This document shows, piece after piece, positions 27,192 through 36,109 of a DNA stretch of 64,000 nt. The position numbers and the translations under genes are program-made. The notes below the pieces were generated by a model. It was given only the letters and a program-made list of their open reading frames with translations, did not search any database and was not told the DNA's origin. Where the stretch lies: contig CAWHZD010000007.1 in assembly GCA_963833745.1 (NCBI GenBank), positions 620,001 through 684,000 on the forward strand, in the 5' to 3' direction. Numbering within the stretch: position 1 is the first letter of the stretch; every line of letters begins with the position of its first letter. This DNA is from AP-15 sp963833745 (lineage in GTDB: Bacteria > Pseudomonadota > Alphaproteobacteria > ATCC43930 > CGMCC-115725).

Positions 27192-27734
27192 ATGCAAGAC
27201 GACTGGCGGACCCTGTTGGCGCTGATCCTGGTGTTTGGCCCGTTGTCGTTGTTTTCGATCGGCGGCGGCGCCTCGCTGTTGGCCGAAATCGAGCATCAAT
27301 CGGTCGCGGTCCATCATTGGACGACGCATCGCGAATTCGCCGATCTGTTCGCAATCTCGCGCGCCGCCCCCGGTCCCGGCACGATGCTGTCGACCCTGAT
27401 CGGCTGGAAGGTCGCGGGCTGGGGCGGGGCGCTGGCCGCGACCGTGGCGCTCTACCTGCCGTCGTCCGTGCTGGTCTTCGGGGTCGCGCGGCTGTGGGGA
27501 CGATGGCGCGGCTCGACCTGGCACGGGGCGATCGAGCGCGGCCTGGCGCCGATCGCCGCCGGGCTCGTGCTGGCGGGCGGGCTCGCGGTGTTGCAGGCGG
27601 CGGGCGGCGCTGCGGTATGGGCCGCGGCGGCGGTGGCGACCGGGGTGCTGCTGCGCTGGCCGCGGCTCAACCCGCTGATTTTGTTTGGTGCCAGCGGGGC
27701 GCTGTTTGCGCTGGTGGCAGCGTTCCCCCGTTGA
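27192..27734 (+). CDS. Chromate transporter, C-terminal half (short-chain CHR)
   Basis: A 180-residue partner of the preceding gene. It begins with a helix containing FGPLSLFSIGGGASLL and the family motif ISRAAPGPGTMLSTLIGWKVAG, which corresponds to the P-G-P element of CHR domains. Four to five membrane helices follow. It begins one base after the first half's stop, so the two are translationally coupled and should form a heterodimer in the inner membrane. Confidence 0.82.
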   Translation: MQDDWRTLLALILVFGPLSLFSIGGGASLLAEIEHQSVAVHHWTTHREFADLFAISRAAPGPGTMLSTLIGWKVAGWGGALAATVALYLPSSVLVFGVARLWGRWRGSTWHGAIERGLAPIAAGLVLAGGLAVLQAAGGAAVWAAAAVATGVLLRWPRLNPLILFGASGALFALVAAFPR

Positions 27735-27767
27735 ACGGGCCGCCATGCCGGCATTCGGAGGTCGAAA

Positions 27768-28253
27768 ATGAACGAGCCGTTACCCCCCGGACTTGTCGAG
27801 CGGCTGGCGACCGACTGCCCCGATGCGGTGATCTATGCCGACCGGGACGGAAAGATCCGGTTCTGGAACCGGGCGGCGTCGCGAATTTTTGGCTTTGCCG
27901 ACACCGAGGCGCTGGGCCAGTCCCTTGACTTGATCGTGCCCGAGCCGCTGCGCGCCCGTCACTGGGAAGGTTACGACCGGGTCATGGCGGGCGGGGCGAG
28001 CCGCTATGGCGACGGCGATCTGTTGGCGGTGCCGGCGACGCGCCAGGACGGCGCGCGCATCTCGATCGAATTCACCATCCTGCCGGTGCATGACGAGGCC
28101 GGCGCGATGACCGGGATCGCTGCTTTCCTGCGCGACGTCACCGCCCGGTTCGAGGAGTTGCGCGCCTTGCGTCGCGAGCTCGCGGCGCTGAAGGCACGCC
28201 CCGAACTGGAGAAGACTGACGGGGGGAAGACTGACGGGGGAGAAGACCAATGA
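27768..28253 (+). CDS. Stand-alone PAS sensor protein
   Basis: A 161-residue protein that is essentially one PAS domain (residues about 10-130; YADRDGKIRFWNRAASRIFG and later GIAAFLRDVTARFEE) followed by a charged helix and a short repeated tail (EKTDGG/GKTDGG). There is no output domain, so it would sense a small ligand, redox state or light and act through a partner. GGAGG lies just before the ATG. Its stop overlaps the next start by 4 bases (ATGA), so it is co-translated with the MmgE/PrpD protein. The chromate transporter lies 33 bases upstream on the same strand and may be in the same transcript. Confidence 0.8.
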   Translation: MNEPLPPGLVERLATDCPDAVIYADRDGKIRFWNRAASRIFGFADTEALGQSLDLIVPEPLRARHWEGYDRVMAGGASRYGDGDLLAVPATRQDGARISIEFTILPVHDEAGAMTGIAAFLRDVTARFEELRALRRELAALKARPELEKTDGGKTDGGEDQ

Positions 28254-29617
28254 CCGACGATCCCGCCTGGCTGCTCGCCCGGCACGTCTGCCGCACCGGC
28301 TACGCGGACCTGCCGGCGACCACTATCCAATCCGCCCGCCGCGATCTTCTCGATACCTTCGGCTGCATGCTCGGCGGCAGCGGCTCGCCGGGGATCGACG
28401 AGCTCTTTGCGGTGATGGCGCACTGGGGTGGGCGGGAGGAAAGCCGCGTGCTGCTGCGCGAGACCCGCCTGCCGGCGCCGCAGGCGGCACTCTTAAACGC
28501 CAGCATGGGCCACGCGCTGGATTTTGACGACACGCTGGACACCGGCGGCTCGATCCATCCCGGCGTCTCGGTGCTCGCCGCGGTGCTGGCGGCGGCCGAC
28601 AGCCTCGGGGTCGTCAGCGGGCGCGATGTCCTCTTGGCGGTGGCGCTGGGGCTGGACATCTCGTGCCGGATCGCCTTTGCGAGCACGGTGGACCGCGGCT
28701 GGCACCGCACCGCCGCGATCGGGGTGTTCGGCGCCACCGCGGCGGCAGGCAAGCTGATCGGCCTGACGCCGGATCAGCTGCTGGACGCCTTCGGCATCGC
28801 CTACAGTCACGCCGCCGGCAACCGCCAGTGCATTCTCGACGGGGCGCTGACCAAGCGCCTGCAGGCCGGCCAGGCGGCGAGTGCGGGTGTGTTCGCCGCG
28901 GTTTTGGCGCGGACCGGGTTCACCGGAGCGCACAACATCTTCAACGGCCGCTTCGGCTTCTTCGAGCTGTACCAGCCGAACGGGCACGAAGCCGCGCTGC
29001 TTGTGCGCGACTTGGGCACGGTTTTTTGCGGCGAGGCGCTGAGCTACAAGCCCTACCCCTGCGGCCGTCCGCTGCACGCGGCGATCGACGCGGCCCTGGC
29101 GGCGCGGGCGGCGCTCGGAATTGCGGCGGCCGACGACATCGCAGCGGTGACGATCGAGGCCGACCCCGCCGGCCATGCCGACCAGTTCGGCGGCGCGCCC
29201 GCCAAGCGCCGCCCGACCCAGGTGGTGGAGGCGCAGTTTGCCCAGCCCTTCCTGGTCGCCACCGCCCTGGTGCACGGCAAGGTCGGGATCGCCGAGGTGG
29301 ACAGTCTGGGAGATGCCTCGGTGCTGGCGCTGGCGGACCGGATCGCCGGCCTGGCGCGGGAGGGTAGGCCGAGCCGGTCGCTGAGCATTACCCTGCGGCG
29401 GACCGACGGCCGCTCGGTAACCGTCGAGGCCGCCGACCCGATCGGATCGCCGCGGAACCCGCTAAGCGACGCTCAGTTCGAGGCGAAGTTCCGCGATTGC
29501 GCGCGCAACGCCAGGCGGCCGCTGGCGGCCACAAGCGTCGACGCGGTGCTGGCGGCGATCGCCCGGCTGGAGACGCTGGCGGATGCGCGGGCGCTGCTGA
29601 CGCCGTTCGCGGGATGA
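28250..29617 (+). CDS. MmgE/PrpD family protein
   Basis: A 455-residue member of the MmgE/PrpD family, whose known members include 2-methylcitrate dehydratase, cis-aconitate decarboxylase and iminodisuccinate epimerase. Features seen are an all-helical N-terminal domain (ARRDLLDTFGCMLGGSG; the conserved HALDFDDTLDTGGSIHPG block with active-site Asp/His candidates) and a smaller alpha/beta insertion (KPYPCGRPLHAAIDAA). It acts in the cytoplasm. No prpB/prpC genes are nearby, so methylcitrate metabolism is not indicated. It overlaps the PAS gene by 4 bases. Confidence 0.82.
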   Translation: MTDDPAWLLARHVCRTGYADLPATTIQSARRDLLDTFGCMLGGSGSPGIDELFAVMAHWGGREESRVLLRETRLPAPQAALLNASMGHALDFDDTLDTGGSIHPGVSVLAAVLAAADSLGVVSGRDVLLAVALGLDISCRIAFASTVDRGWHRTAAIGVFGATAAAGKLIGLTPDQLLDAFGIAYSHAAGNRQCILDGALTKRLQAGQAASAGVFAAVLARTGFTGAHNIFNGRFGFFELYQPNGHEAALLVRDLGTVFCGEALSYKPYPCGRPLHAAIDAALAARAALGIAAADDIAAVTIEADPAGHADQFGGAPAKRRPTQVVEAQFAQPFLVATALVHGKVGIAEVDSLGDASVLALADRIAGLAREGRPSRSLSITLRRTDGRSVTVEAADPIGSPRNPLSDAQFEAKFRDCARNARRPLAATSVDAVLAAIARLETLADARALLTPFAG

Positions 29618-29860
29618 TCGGCAAGGGATTTTCACTCTTCTCATCAGGCGCCGAATCTGCATTCTTCCGGCGCCAGCCGCATTAGCGCGACTGTCGACTG
29701 CACCGCCGCCGGTTCGGCGGCGCCGCGCCGTTTGCTGCCGATGATGTCGATCTGCCCGACAGGGTGCGAGCGGTTTGCCATACCCTGGAATATGACATGG
29801 CGATTGCCATCTAAACTCATCGATGTTTGGGCCGGAGCTGCCTTGAGCTACAAGATTGAG

Positions 29861-30265
29861 ATGAATGGGCCAAAGAACACCAGTTTTGCCGACCGCCTGA
29901 GCGCAGCGGCAGATGCGAAGAAGGCTCTGTTGGAGCGCGCTGCCCGAGTGAGGTCGGCGGCCGAAAGTCCGGCCGGTGTCGAGCGCCGGGCGGCACGGGA
30001 GGCGGCCAGGATCGCCCGCGATGCTCGGATCGCCGAGCGAAAAGCCGCCAAGCTGGTGGTTGAGGCTCGTGAGGCCGCCGCCCTGGCCGCCAAGCTGGCT
30101 GCCGAGGCTGCCGCTCATGAGGCCGCCGTGAAGGCCGAGCAAGAAGCTCGCGACGCGGAATTCGCCGAGCGGACCGCGCGGGAGGCCATCGAGGAGGCCG
30201 AGCGGCAGGCCGCGCGCGACGCCCGCTATGCCGCTCGCAAAGCACGCAAACGAAAGGGCAGATAG
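29861..30265 (+). CDS. DUF6481-like Ala/Arg-rich coiled-coil protein
   Basis: A 134-residue charged protein. It begins NGPKNTSFADRLSAAADAKK, the opening I associate with DUF6481 proteins, and continues as a long Ala/Glu/Arg helix ending in ARYAARKARKRKGR. Coiled coil is expected throughout, and the basic end could bind nucleic acid. No enzymatic motif is present. The frame is open 43 codons upstream, but the ATG at 29861 matches the family start. It stands alone between the PrpD-like gene and the convergent alcohol dehydrogenase. Confidence 0.6.
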   Translation: MNGPKNTSFADRLSAAADAKKALLERAARVRSAAESPAGVERRAAREAARIARDARIAERKAAKLVVEAREAAALAAKLAAEAAAHEAAVKAEQEARDAEFAERTAREAIEEAERQAARDARYAARKARKRKGR

Positions 30266-30425
30266 ATCATCTCGGCGTGAGCGGCAGCACGGGCTTAGCC
30301 CGTCGTGCTCGGCACGGAAGAAACTACAAAAGAAGCCTGGGTCTCTGTCGGGCGCCAATTCCGATAAAGAAGCCGTCGAGGCGCGTCGCCGCGACCTGGG
30401 CAGCGGAACACTTCCGATTACCCTC

Positions 30426-31409
30426 TCAAGGCACCAGCACCGCCGCACCGTGCAACCTGCCGTGCCTCAAATCGGCGAGCGCGTCATTCGCCTGTTTCAG
30501 CGGATAGGTGACCGTCTCAGCCTGCACCCCGGCTTGCGGCGCCAATGCCAGAAACTCCTCGGCGTCGCGGCGGGTCAGATTGGCGACCGAATGCAGGACG
30601 CGTTCCTCCCACAGGATGCGGTACGGGAAGGACGGAATGTCGCTCATGTGAATGCCGCCGCTGACGACGGTGCCGCCCTTTTTGGTCGCCGCCAGCGCCG
30701 CCGGCACCAGCGCGCCCACCGGGGCAAAGATCAGCGCCGCGTCGAGCGGCTCAGGTGGCGTCATTGTCGAGTTGCCGGCCCATTCGGCGCCGAGCTGGCG
30801 CGCAAAATCTTGCGCCTTCTGGTCGCCCGGCCGGGTGAATGCGAACAGCCGGCGGCCTTGATGGCGGATCACCTGGGCGATGATATGGGCGGCGGCGCCA
30901 AAACCGTAGATGCCGATCAATCGTGCGTCGCCCGCCATGCGCAAGGTGCGGTAGCCGATCAACCCGGCGCACATCAAGGGTGCGGCCTCGACATCGCTGT
31001 AATGCGGGTCGACCGCGAAGCAATAGCGCTGGTCGGCAATCGTCAGCTCAGCATACCCGCCGTCAATCTGGTAGCCGGTGAAGCGCGCCCGGTCGCACAA
31101 ATTCTCGCGGCCGCTGGCGCAGTATTCGCAGGCCCCGCAGGTCCAGCCGAGCCACGGCACGCCGACCCGATGGCCGAGCGTGAAGCGATCGACTTCGGCT
31201 CCCTTGTCAACGATCGTGCCAATGATTTCGTGGCCGAGAACGAGCGGCAGCTTCGGGTCGGGCAATTCGCCGTCGAAGATGTGCAAATCGGTTCGGCACA
31301 CGGCGCAAGCCCGCACCGCGATCAGCACCTGCTGCGGTCCCGGCCGTGGCGCCGGAACCTCCGCCGCCACCAACGGCCGCTTTGCCGCGGTCAGCAATTG
31401 CGCATGCAT
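30426..31409 (-). CDS. Zinc-dependent alcohol dehydrogenase family protein
   Basis: A 327-residue medium-chain dehydrogenase. Catalytic-zinc residues are Cys in ACAVCRTDLH, GHEIIG and a distal Cys; the structural zinc lobe is CGACEYCASGRENLC. The Rossmann motif is degenerate (IGIYGFGAAAHI), a feature of the AdhA/zinc-binding branch also annotated as YogA-like. It would interconvert alcohols and aldehydes in the cytoplasm. The ATG at 31407-31409 follows GGGAG; a 50-codon upstream extension is rejected because it overlaps the divergent lipoprotein gene. Different from the dehydrogenase at 4148. Confidence 0.82.
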   Translation of the reverse strand: MHAQLLTAAKRPLVAAEVPAPRPGPQQVLIAVRACAVCRTDLHIFDGELPDPKLPLVLGHEIIGTIVDKGAEVDRFTLGHRVGVPWLGWTCGACEYCASGRENLCDRARFTGYQIDGGYAELTIADQRYCFAVDPHYSDVEAAPLMCAGLIGYRTLRMAGDARLIGIYGFGAAAHIIAQVIRHQGRRLFAFTRPGDQKAQDFARQLGAEWAGNSTMTPPEPLDAALIFAPVGALVPAALAATKKGGTVVSGGIHMSDIPSFPYRILWEERVLHSVANLTRRDAEEFLALAPQAGVQAETVTYPLKQANDALADLRHGRLHGAAVLVP

Positions 31410-31467
31410 CGCCAAACTCCCGGGCGGCAAGTTTGATTCCGAGCGCTTCGCCGCGCAGTATCGCCGC

Positions 31468-31785
31468 ATGTGCCGCGCTCGACGAGCCTGCTCCGCCCTG
31501 GCCGCCGCCTCGCTCTGTGTGAGCATCGCCGCCTGCCATCTGATCCCGGTAGGCGGCATGGCCGACCGCTGCGCCGACCTGATGAAATCGGCTTACCCCG
31601 GCGCCGACATCGACATTACCAAGCGCACGGCCGCGGCGACCAGCCTCACCGCGATCGTCGCGCATGTCGAAGGCGAGCGGACGAACCTGCCGCCAAATAC
31701 GACACTGGCGCGACACCCGGCGGTCGAGTGTAAATTCGACAACAACGTGCTTACCGGCTTCCGCTGGACCGCCGGGCCGAATTGA
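31468..31785 (+). CDS. Small putative lipoprotein
   Basis: A 105-residue exported protein with a lipoprotein signal: Arg-rich start, hydrophobic stretch SALAAASLCVSIAAC, and Cys at about residue 23 as the lipidation site. The mature part has two more cysteines (ADRCADLMK and AVECKFDN) that could form a disulphide, and no known domain. It is divergent from the alcohol dehydrogenase, with 58 bases between starts. I know no function. Confidence 0.6.
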   Translation: MCRARRACSALAAASLCVSIAACHLIPVGGMADRCADLMKSAYPGADIDITKRTAAATSLTAIVAHVEGERTNLPPNTTLARHPAVECKFDNNVLTGFRWTAGPN

Positions 31786-31871
31786 TCGCTCGCGCTTGGG
31801 ACTGGCACCTTCACCGCGCTCTCGTCCATACTTGGGCGAAACTGCGGCAAATCGGCAAATAGGGGAGAAGG

Positions 31872-32690
31872 ATGGATCTCGGCCCGGCTGACGGCAGCAA
31901 CAGACCGGCGCGCAATGGGCTGCTCCGCGACAAGCGCCTGGCTGCCTCACGCGACAGCCTCGCTGCCCCGCTGCTGCAGTTTTTTGCGACCTCGCCGGTC
32001 GCCTGCCCCTATGTGCCCGGTCGTGCAGAGCGCAAGCTGATCGTCGAGCTCGACGGCAGGACCGCGGCGTTGGTGTACGACGATTTGTCGCGGGCCGGGT
32101 TTCGCCGCAGCCATCATTTCGCCTATCGGCCAGCCTGCCGCAATTGCGCCGCCTGCGTGCCGGTGCGGATCGCCGTCGACCGTTTCCGTGACACCCGCTG
32201 GACCCGGCGGACCCGCAACGCCAATCGCGACTTGTGCGGCGATCTGGCACCGGCCCACGCGACACCGGAGCAGTACCGGCTGTTTTTGGCCTACCAGCAC
32301 GCCCGCCACGGCGACAGCGAAATGGCGACGATGAGCTATCGCGACTATCGCGGCATGGTCGAGGATTTGCCGGTGCGCACCCAGGTCGCGGAATTTCGCG
32401 ACGCGGCGGGCGGTCTCGTCGCCGCTTCGCTGATCGACCGGCTCGATGACGGCATTTCGGCGGTTTACAGCTTTTTCGATCCGCGGCAGAATAAGCGAAG
32501 CCTCGGCAGCTGGAGTATCCTGTGGCTGGTCGAGGAATGCCGGCGGCTGGCCGAACCTTACGTTTATCTCGGCTATTGGATCGCCGACAGCCCAAAGATG
32601 GCCTACAAGGCCCGCTTCCCCGCGCTCGAACGGCTGACCGCCGCAGGCTGGGCCGACCTCGGCAGCCTGCAACCGCTGCCCGGTTCCTGA
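31872..32690 (+). CDS. bpt: Aspartate/glutamate leucyltransferase (ATE family)
   Basis: A 272-residue aminoacyl-tRNA-protein transferase that adds leucine to N-terminal Asp or Glu, feeding the N-degron (ClpAP) pathway. The family blocks are clear: ACPYVPGRAERKL, LSRAGFRRSHHFAYRPAC followed by the cysteine pair NCAACVPVRI, then HARHGDSEMATMSYRDY and the C-terminal YSFFDPRQNKRSLG and YLGYWIADSPKMAYKA. Full family length. GGAG precedes the ATG. It stands upstream of the lyase gene at 32821 on the same strand with a 130-base gap. Confidence 0.93.
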   Translation: MDLGPADGSNRPARNGLLRDKRLAASRDSLAAPLLQFFATSPVACPYVPGRAERKLIVELDGRTAALVYDDLSRAGFRRSHHFAYRPACRNCAACVPVRIAVDRFRDTRWTRRTRNANRDLCGDLAPAHATPEQYRLFLAYQHARHGDSEMATMSYRDYRGMVEDLPVRTQVAEFRDAAGGLVAASLIDRLDDGISAVYSFFDPRQNKRSLGSWSILWLVEECRRLAEPYVYLGYWIADSPKMAYKARFPALERLTAAGWADLGSLQPLPGS

Positions 32691-32820
32691 AATCAATCGG
32701 CATCCCCCTTCGCGTCGTATCGCGAAAGGCTGGCATCCACGGGGGCAGGAGGTACGCGCGGTCATCGGACCGGCGAGGTGCCGGTTCGCGGTCACTTTGG
32801 AAACATGGCGGTAGACCCTG

Positions 32821-34183
32821 ATGGCCATCGGCATTCTCGACTCGGCGATCTTCGCCGACATGTTCGGCACCGCGGCGATGCGCGCGGTGTTCGGCGACCA
32901 CGCCTTCCTGGCGCGCTGCGTCGAGGTCGAAGCCGCGCTGGCCCGTGCCCAGGCCCGACTCGGCATCATCCCGGCCGATGCCGCTGCAGCGATCTCGCGT
33001 GCTGCCGCCGCGATCGTCGAACATTCCGAGACCCTCGACCTCGCACGCCTCAAGCGCGAGACCGAAAATGTCGGGTACCCGATCCTGCCGCTTGTCCGCC
33101 AGATCGCCGAATCTGCCGGCGAGGCTGGGCGCTGGCTGCATTGGGGTGCAACGACCCAGGACATCATGGATACCGCGGTCGTTCTGCAGATCCGCGCCGG
33201 TCTGGCATTACTCGAGGCGGATCTGGCGGCGGCGCGCGGCCATCTCGCCGACCTCGCCCGGCGCTACCGCGACACCCCGATGGCCGGGCGCACGCATCTG
33301 CAGCATGCGTTGCCGGTGACCTTTGGCTACAAGGCCGCCATCTGGCTGTCGGGGCTCGACCGCCATTCCGAGCGGCTGACGCAATTGCGCCCGCGTGTTT
33401 TGCTGGCCCAGTTTGGTGGGGCGGCCGGAACCCTGGCCTCGCTCGGGCAAGGTGAGGACGTCGTCAAAAGCCGCACCGAACTCGCGCGCGAACTCGGCCT
33501 TGGCGACCCGCCGATCACCTGGCACGTCGCCCGCGACGGCATCGCCGAGACGGTGCAGGTGCTGGCTTTGCTCAGCGGCAGCCTGGCCAAGATCGCCTAT
33601 GACGTCATGCTGATGTCGGCGACCGAATTCGGCGAGGCGGCGGAGCCGTTTGCCACCGGCCGCGGCTCGAGCTCGACGATGCCGCAAAAGCGCAACCCGA
33701 TCTCGTGCGAGCTGATCCTGGCTGCCGCCAAGGTATTGCGCCAGCAGGCCGGGCTCGTGCTCGACGCCATGGTCACCGATTTCGAGCGTGCAACCGGGCC
33801 GTGGCATGTCGAATGGGTGGCGGTGCCGGAGGCCTTTGGCTATGCCGCGGGCGCGCTGCACCAGTCGCGGTTTCTGTTAGGCGGGCTGATCGTCGATCCG
33901 GCGCGGATGGCAAAGAACCTCGGGATGACCCACGGACTGATTGTCGCCGAAGCGGTGATGATGGGCCTGGCGCCCTATAGCGGCCGCAACGAAGCGCATG
34001 ATCTGGTCTACGACGCCTGTCGCGCCGCCATCGAGACCGGCCGCCCTCTCCTCGACGTGCTGCTCGAAACCCCTGCCGTCGCCGTCCCGCTTGGCCCCGA
34101 GAAGCTGCGCGCGCTGACCAGCCCGGCCAATTACCTCGGCGCCGCGCCGGCGATGCTGCGACCACCTCCTCGCCACCCGCTGA
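32821..34183 (+). CDS. Fumarase/aspartase-superfamily lyase (CMLE/adenylosuccinate lyase-like), stop shifted
   Basis: The superfamily signature GSSSTMPQKRNPISCELI lies near residue 284, with the HWGATTQDIMDTA and GRTHLQHALP blocks upstream. The overall match is to the 3-carboxy-cis,cis-muconate cycloisomerase/adenylosuccinate lyase group, which form tetramers and eliminate from carboxylated substrates. The real domain ends around residue 450. The nominal frame runs on to 34704 through sequence that is the antisense of the DUF202 gene, which is implausible. Reading one base differently near 34158 gives DHLLATR followed by TGA at 34181-34183, a family-like end. A one-base insertion is therefore likely. 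Confidence 0.78.
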
Positions 34184-34244
34184 GCGTGCATCCCGGTCAG
34201 AATTTCGGGCGGCTGAAGGTGCGATCCCGACGGACACGGGATTT

Positions 34245-34276
34245 AGGGCCCAAAAATTCTAGGGCCCGAAAATTCG
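34245..34276. repeat. Two tandem 16-bp repeats (AGGGCCC[A/G]AAAATTC[T/G])
   Basis: AGGGCCCAAAAATTCT (34245-34260) is followed directly by AGGGCCCGAAAATTCG (34261-34276), 14 of 16 bases identical. It lies in the gap between two convergent genes. Function unknown. Confidence 0.6.
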
Positions 34277-34284
34277 AGGCTCAC

Positions 34285-34671
34285 TCAAAACCGATTGATT
34301 ACTGTGTATACCAAGTAAACGAACAGGATGGCCCCCAGCAGCAGGAGCAAGGTCACGAGGATAATGTCAAGCCGAGCTCCCGGACCCGCCCGCACGTCTT
34401 CGGCGTCGATATCGAGTGTGGTCTTGCGAAAGCGGATTGCGGCGAAAATCATCATCGCGCCGCCCAGCACGATCAGCAGCAGCCCGGCGACGGTGCCGAC
34501 GATCTGAGTGTGCGGCGGGATGGATCGTGCCCCGATCGAGTCTGCCGCGATCCTCAGAAACAGATCGAATTTCTGGACCAGGAACCCGAACGCCATGACG
34601 GCGATCGCCGTGCGGACCCAGGCGAGAAACGTTCGCTCATTCGCTGCGTGGTCGCCGTACCGCTCGATCAT
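34285..34671 (-). CDS. DUF202 (YidH-type) inner-membrane protein
   Basis: A 128-residue membrane protein that begins ANERTFLAWVRTAIAVMAFG, the DUF202 signature, with three hydrophobic helices (about residues 15-37, 58-80 and 100-125). Family members sit in the inner membrane and have no firm function. The ATG at 34669-34671 gives the family start; the longer open frame upstream is not similar. Convergent with the preceding lyase. Confidence 0.8.
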   Translation of the reverse strand: MIERYGDHAANERTFLAWVRTAIAVMAFGFLVQKFDLFLRIAADSIGARSIPPHTQIVGTVAGLLLIVLGGAMMIFAAIRFRKTTLDIDAEDVRAGPGARLDIILVTLLLLLGAILFVYLVYTVINRF

Positions 34672-34756
34672 AGGGCGGCGCGCCTCACAGATTGTGGTCA
34701 GTGACCACTGACATAAGGACTTAGACCAGACTGGACGTGCACCCCCTCGGTGCGCT

Positions 34757-35209
34757 TTAGCCGCCCGCCGCTTGTCGAAGGGCTGTGCCGCGGCGCGGCG
34801 GGCAGAGAGCATCTTCGAGAGTAAGGCTGACGGTGTCTCCGGAAAACTTCCCAGTGACTTTGTAGGCGCGCGCGTGTCTCGATCCGACCAAGCCGGCCCG
34901 CGTCGTTCCCGAGAAGCTCCCCTCCGGCAGCAGCGTCAAATCCTGAATGGGCACACTCGCTCTGGCAAGCGAGACCACACCGGACAGTCGGCCCCCTGCG
35001 TTCGTCAGGCGAACAAGCCAATCACCGCATTGACGGCGGCCGGGGATTGCCCGTCCCTGGACGCTCCAAGTCCCGTCGGCCAGCTGAGCGGCGGGCGCTG
35101 CTGTCGCCGGCTCAACCCGCAGCGGCAAGGTTGCTGCAAGTGACGCGCACACTATGATGAACAGGGAGCGCAACGATCCCCGGAGCACGATTCGATCTTT
35201 TCGATCCAT
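34757..35209 (-). CDS. Exported hypothetical protein
   Basis: A 150-residue protein with a signal peptide (basic start, hydrophobic LFIIVCASLAATLPL, cleavage near the Ala-rich PATAAPAA). The mature part starts with ADGTWSVQG and contains GDWLVRLTNAGGRLSGVVSL and VTGKFSGDTVSLTLEDALC, a repeated beta pattern common in small exported proteins of unknown function. Two cysteines could form a disulphide. I do not recognise a family. Located between two membrane-protein genes on the same strand. Confidence 0.55.
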   Translation of the reverse strand: MDRKDRIVLRGSLRSLFIIVCASLAATLPLRVEPATAAPAAQLADGTWSVQGRAIPGRRQCGDWLVRLTNAGGRLSGVVSLARASVPIQDLTLLPEGSFSGTTRAGLVGSRHARAYKVTGKFSGDTVSLTLEDALCPPRRGTALRQAAGG

Positions 35210-35409
35210 AATCCAATTCCCCAATCTAGAATCGCCGTCCCGTCTTGAAAACGATGCCGGCGAACGGTTGACTGCAAATGCCGCCCGGTACGTGCGACCA
35301 GTTTTTCTCGTCGCGCACCAGGAAATCCATGCCGGAATCCGAGCCTTGGTGCGGTGCGGGCTCCGCCGATTCAGTCGCTCGGGTGAGGCCTCCATCAGCG
35401 TGCGCCCCA

Positions 35410-35922
35410 TTATGCTCCGACCTCTGCCGACACCGCCCGAGCGCCGGCAAGCGCCGCCTGCAATGCCTCTTCCTTGGTCTCGTCGAACGAGCTGCGCAGC
35501 ACGGCGCCGCCCATGCCCCGCAGGGCGGCCAGCACCTTGTCGGTCGTCATCTTACGGATCAGCAGGAACAGTGCTGCATTGCCGGATTGCAGCGTTCTTG
35601 CCGCCTGCCTGATGAAGTCGTCGTTGATGCCGAGATCGTTCAACCGCCCGCTGAGCGCCCCGGAAGCGGCGCCGATCGCGGCAGCCGCGAGCGGCATCAT
35701 GAACAGCAGGCCGATCAGCGAACTCCAGAACACCCCGGATACCGCACCGCGCGCGGCCGGTTGGATGAGCTGATTGAGTTTGATCCGCCCGTTGTCGTCC
35801 TTTACGGCAACGACGGCATCCCCCGGTTCGATCAAATACTCGGTCTGCATGGCGAGGAGTATCTCACGCACCCCCTCAGCTTTTTCTTCGCTCGGGAATT
35901 CGATGACAAGCAGGTCAGACAA
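35410..35922 (-). CDS. DUF1269 membrane protein (TTG start)
   Basis: A 170-residue protein beginning SDLLVIEFPSEEKAEGVREIL, the ferredoxin-like N-terminal part of DUF1269, followed by a glycine-rich hydrophobic hairpin (about residues 62-92, WSSLIGLLFMMPLAAAAIG) and a conserved C-terminal half (LFLLIRKMTTDKVLAAL). A TTG at 35920-35922 is the likely start, since GGAGGA lies 7 bases upstream and family similarity begins there. The function of the family is not established. Confidence 0.7.
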   Translation of the reverse strand: MSDLLVIEFPSEEKAEGVREILLAMQTEYLIEPGDAVVAVKDDNGRIKLNQLIQPAARGAVSGVFWSSLIGLLFMMPLAAAAIGAASGALSGRLNDLGINDDFIRQAARTLQSGNAALFLLIRKMTTDKVLAALRGMGGAVLRSSFDETKEEALQAALAGARAVSAEVGA

Positions 35923-36109
35923 GGGCTGGTCCTCCGCGTTTGATAAGGATGGCGACCCGTGTCCCGCCGGCCCGGCCACCCCAACCGTCTGACCGATCTA
36001 ACTGTTGATTTGCAGCGTCCTTGGGTCAAAGCGGACGACCGCCATGCCGCCGGCCGGCAGCTGGACGACGGCAACGCCTTTTGTCCAATCGAGAGCCGTA
36101 ACCAGGCTA

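Noticed and set aside
31207..33141. 644-codon minus-strand frame across the lipoprotein, bpt and the lyase
   Set aside because: Arg/Ser/Pro-rich antisense translation with no domain, covering three supported genes.
34184..34704. A C-terminal domain fused to the lyase
   Set aside because: The extension is the antisense of the DUF202 gene, and a family-like end with a stop appears after a one-base correction.
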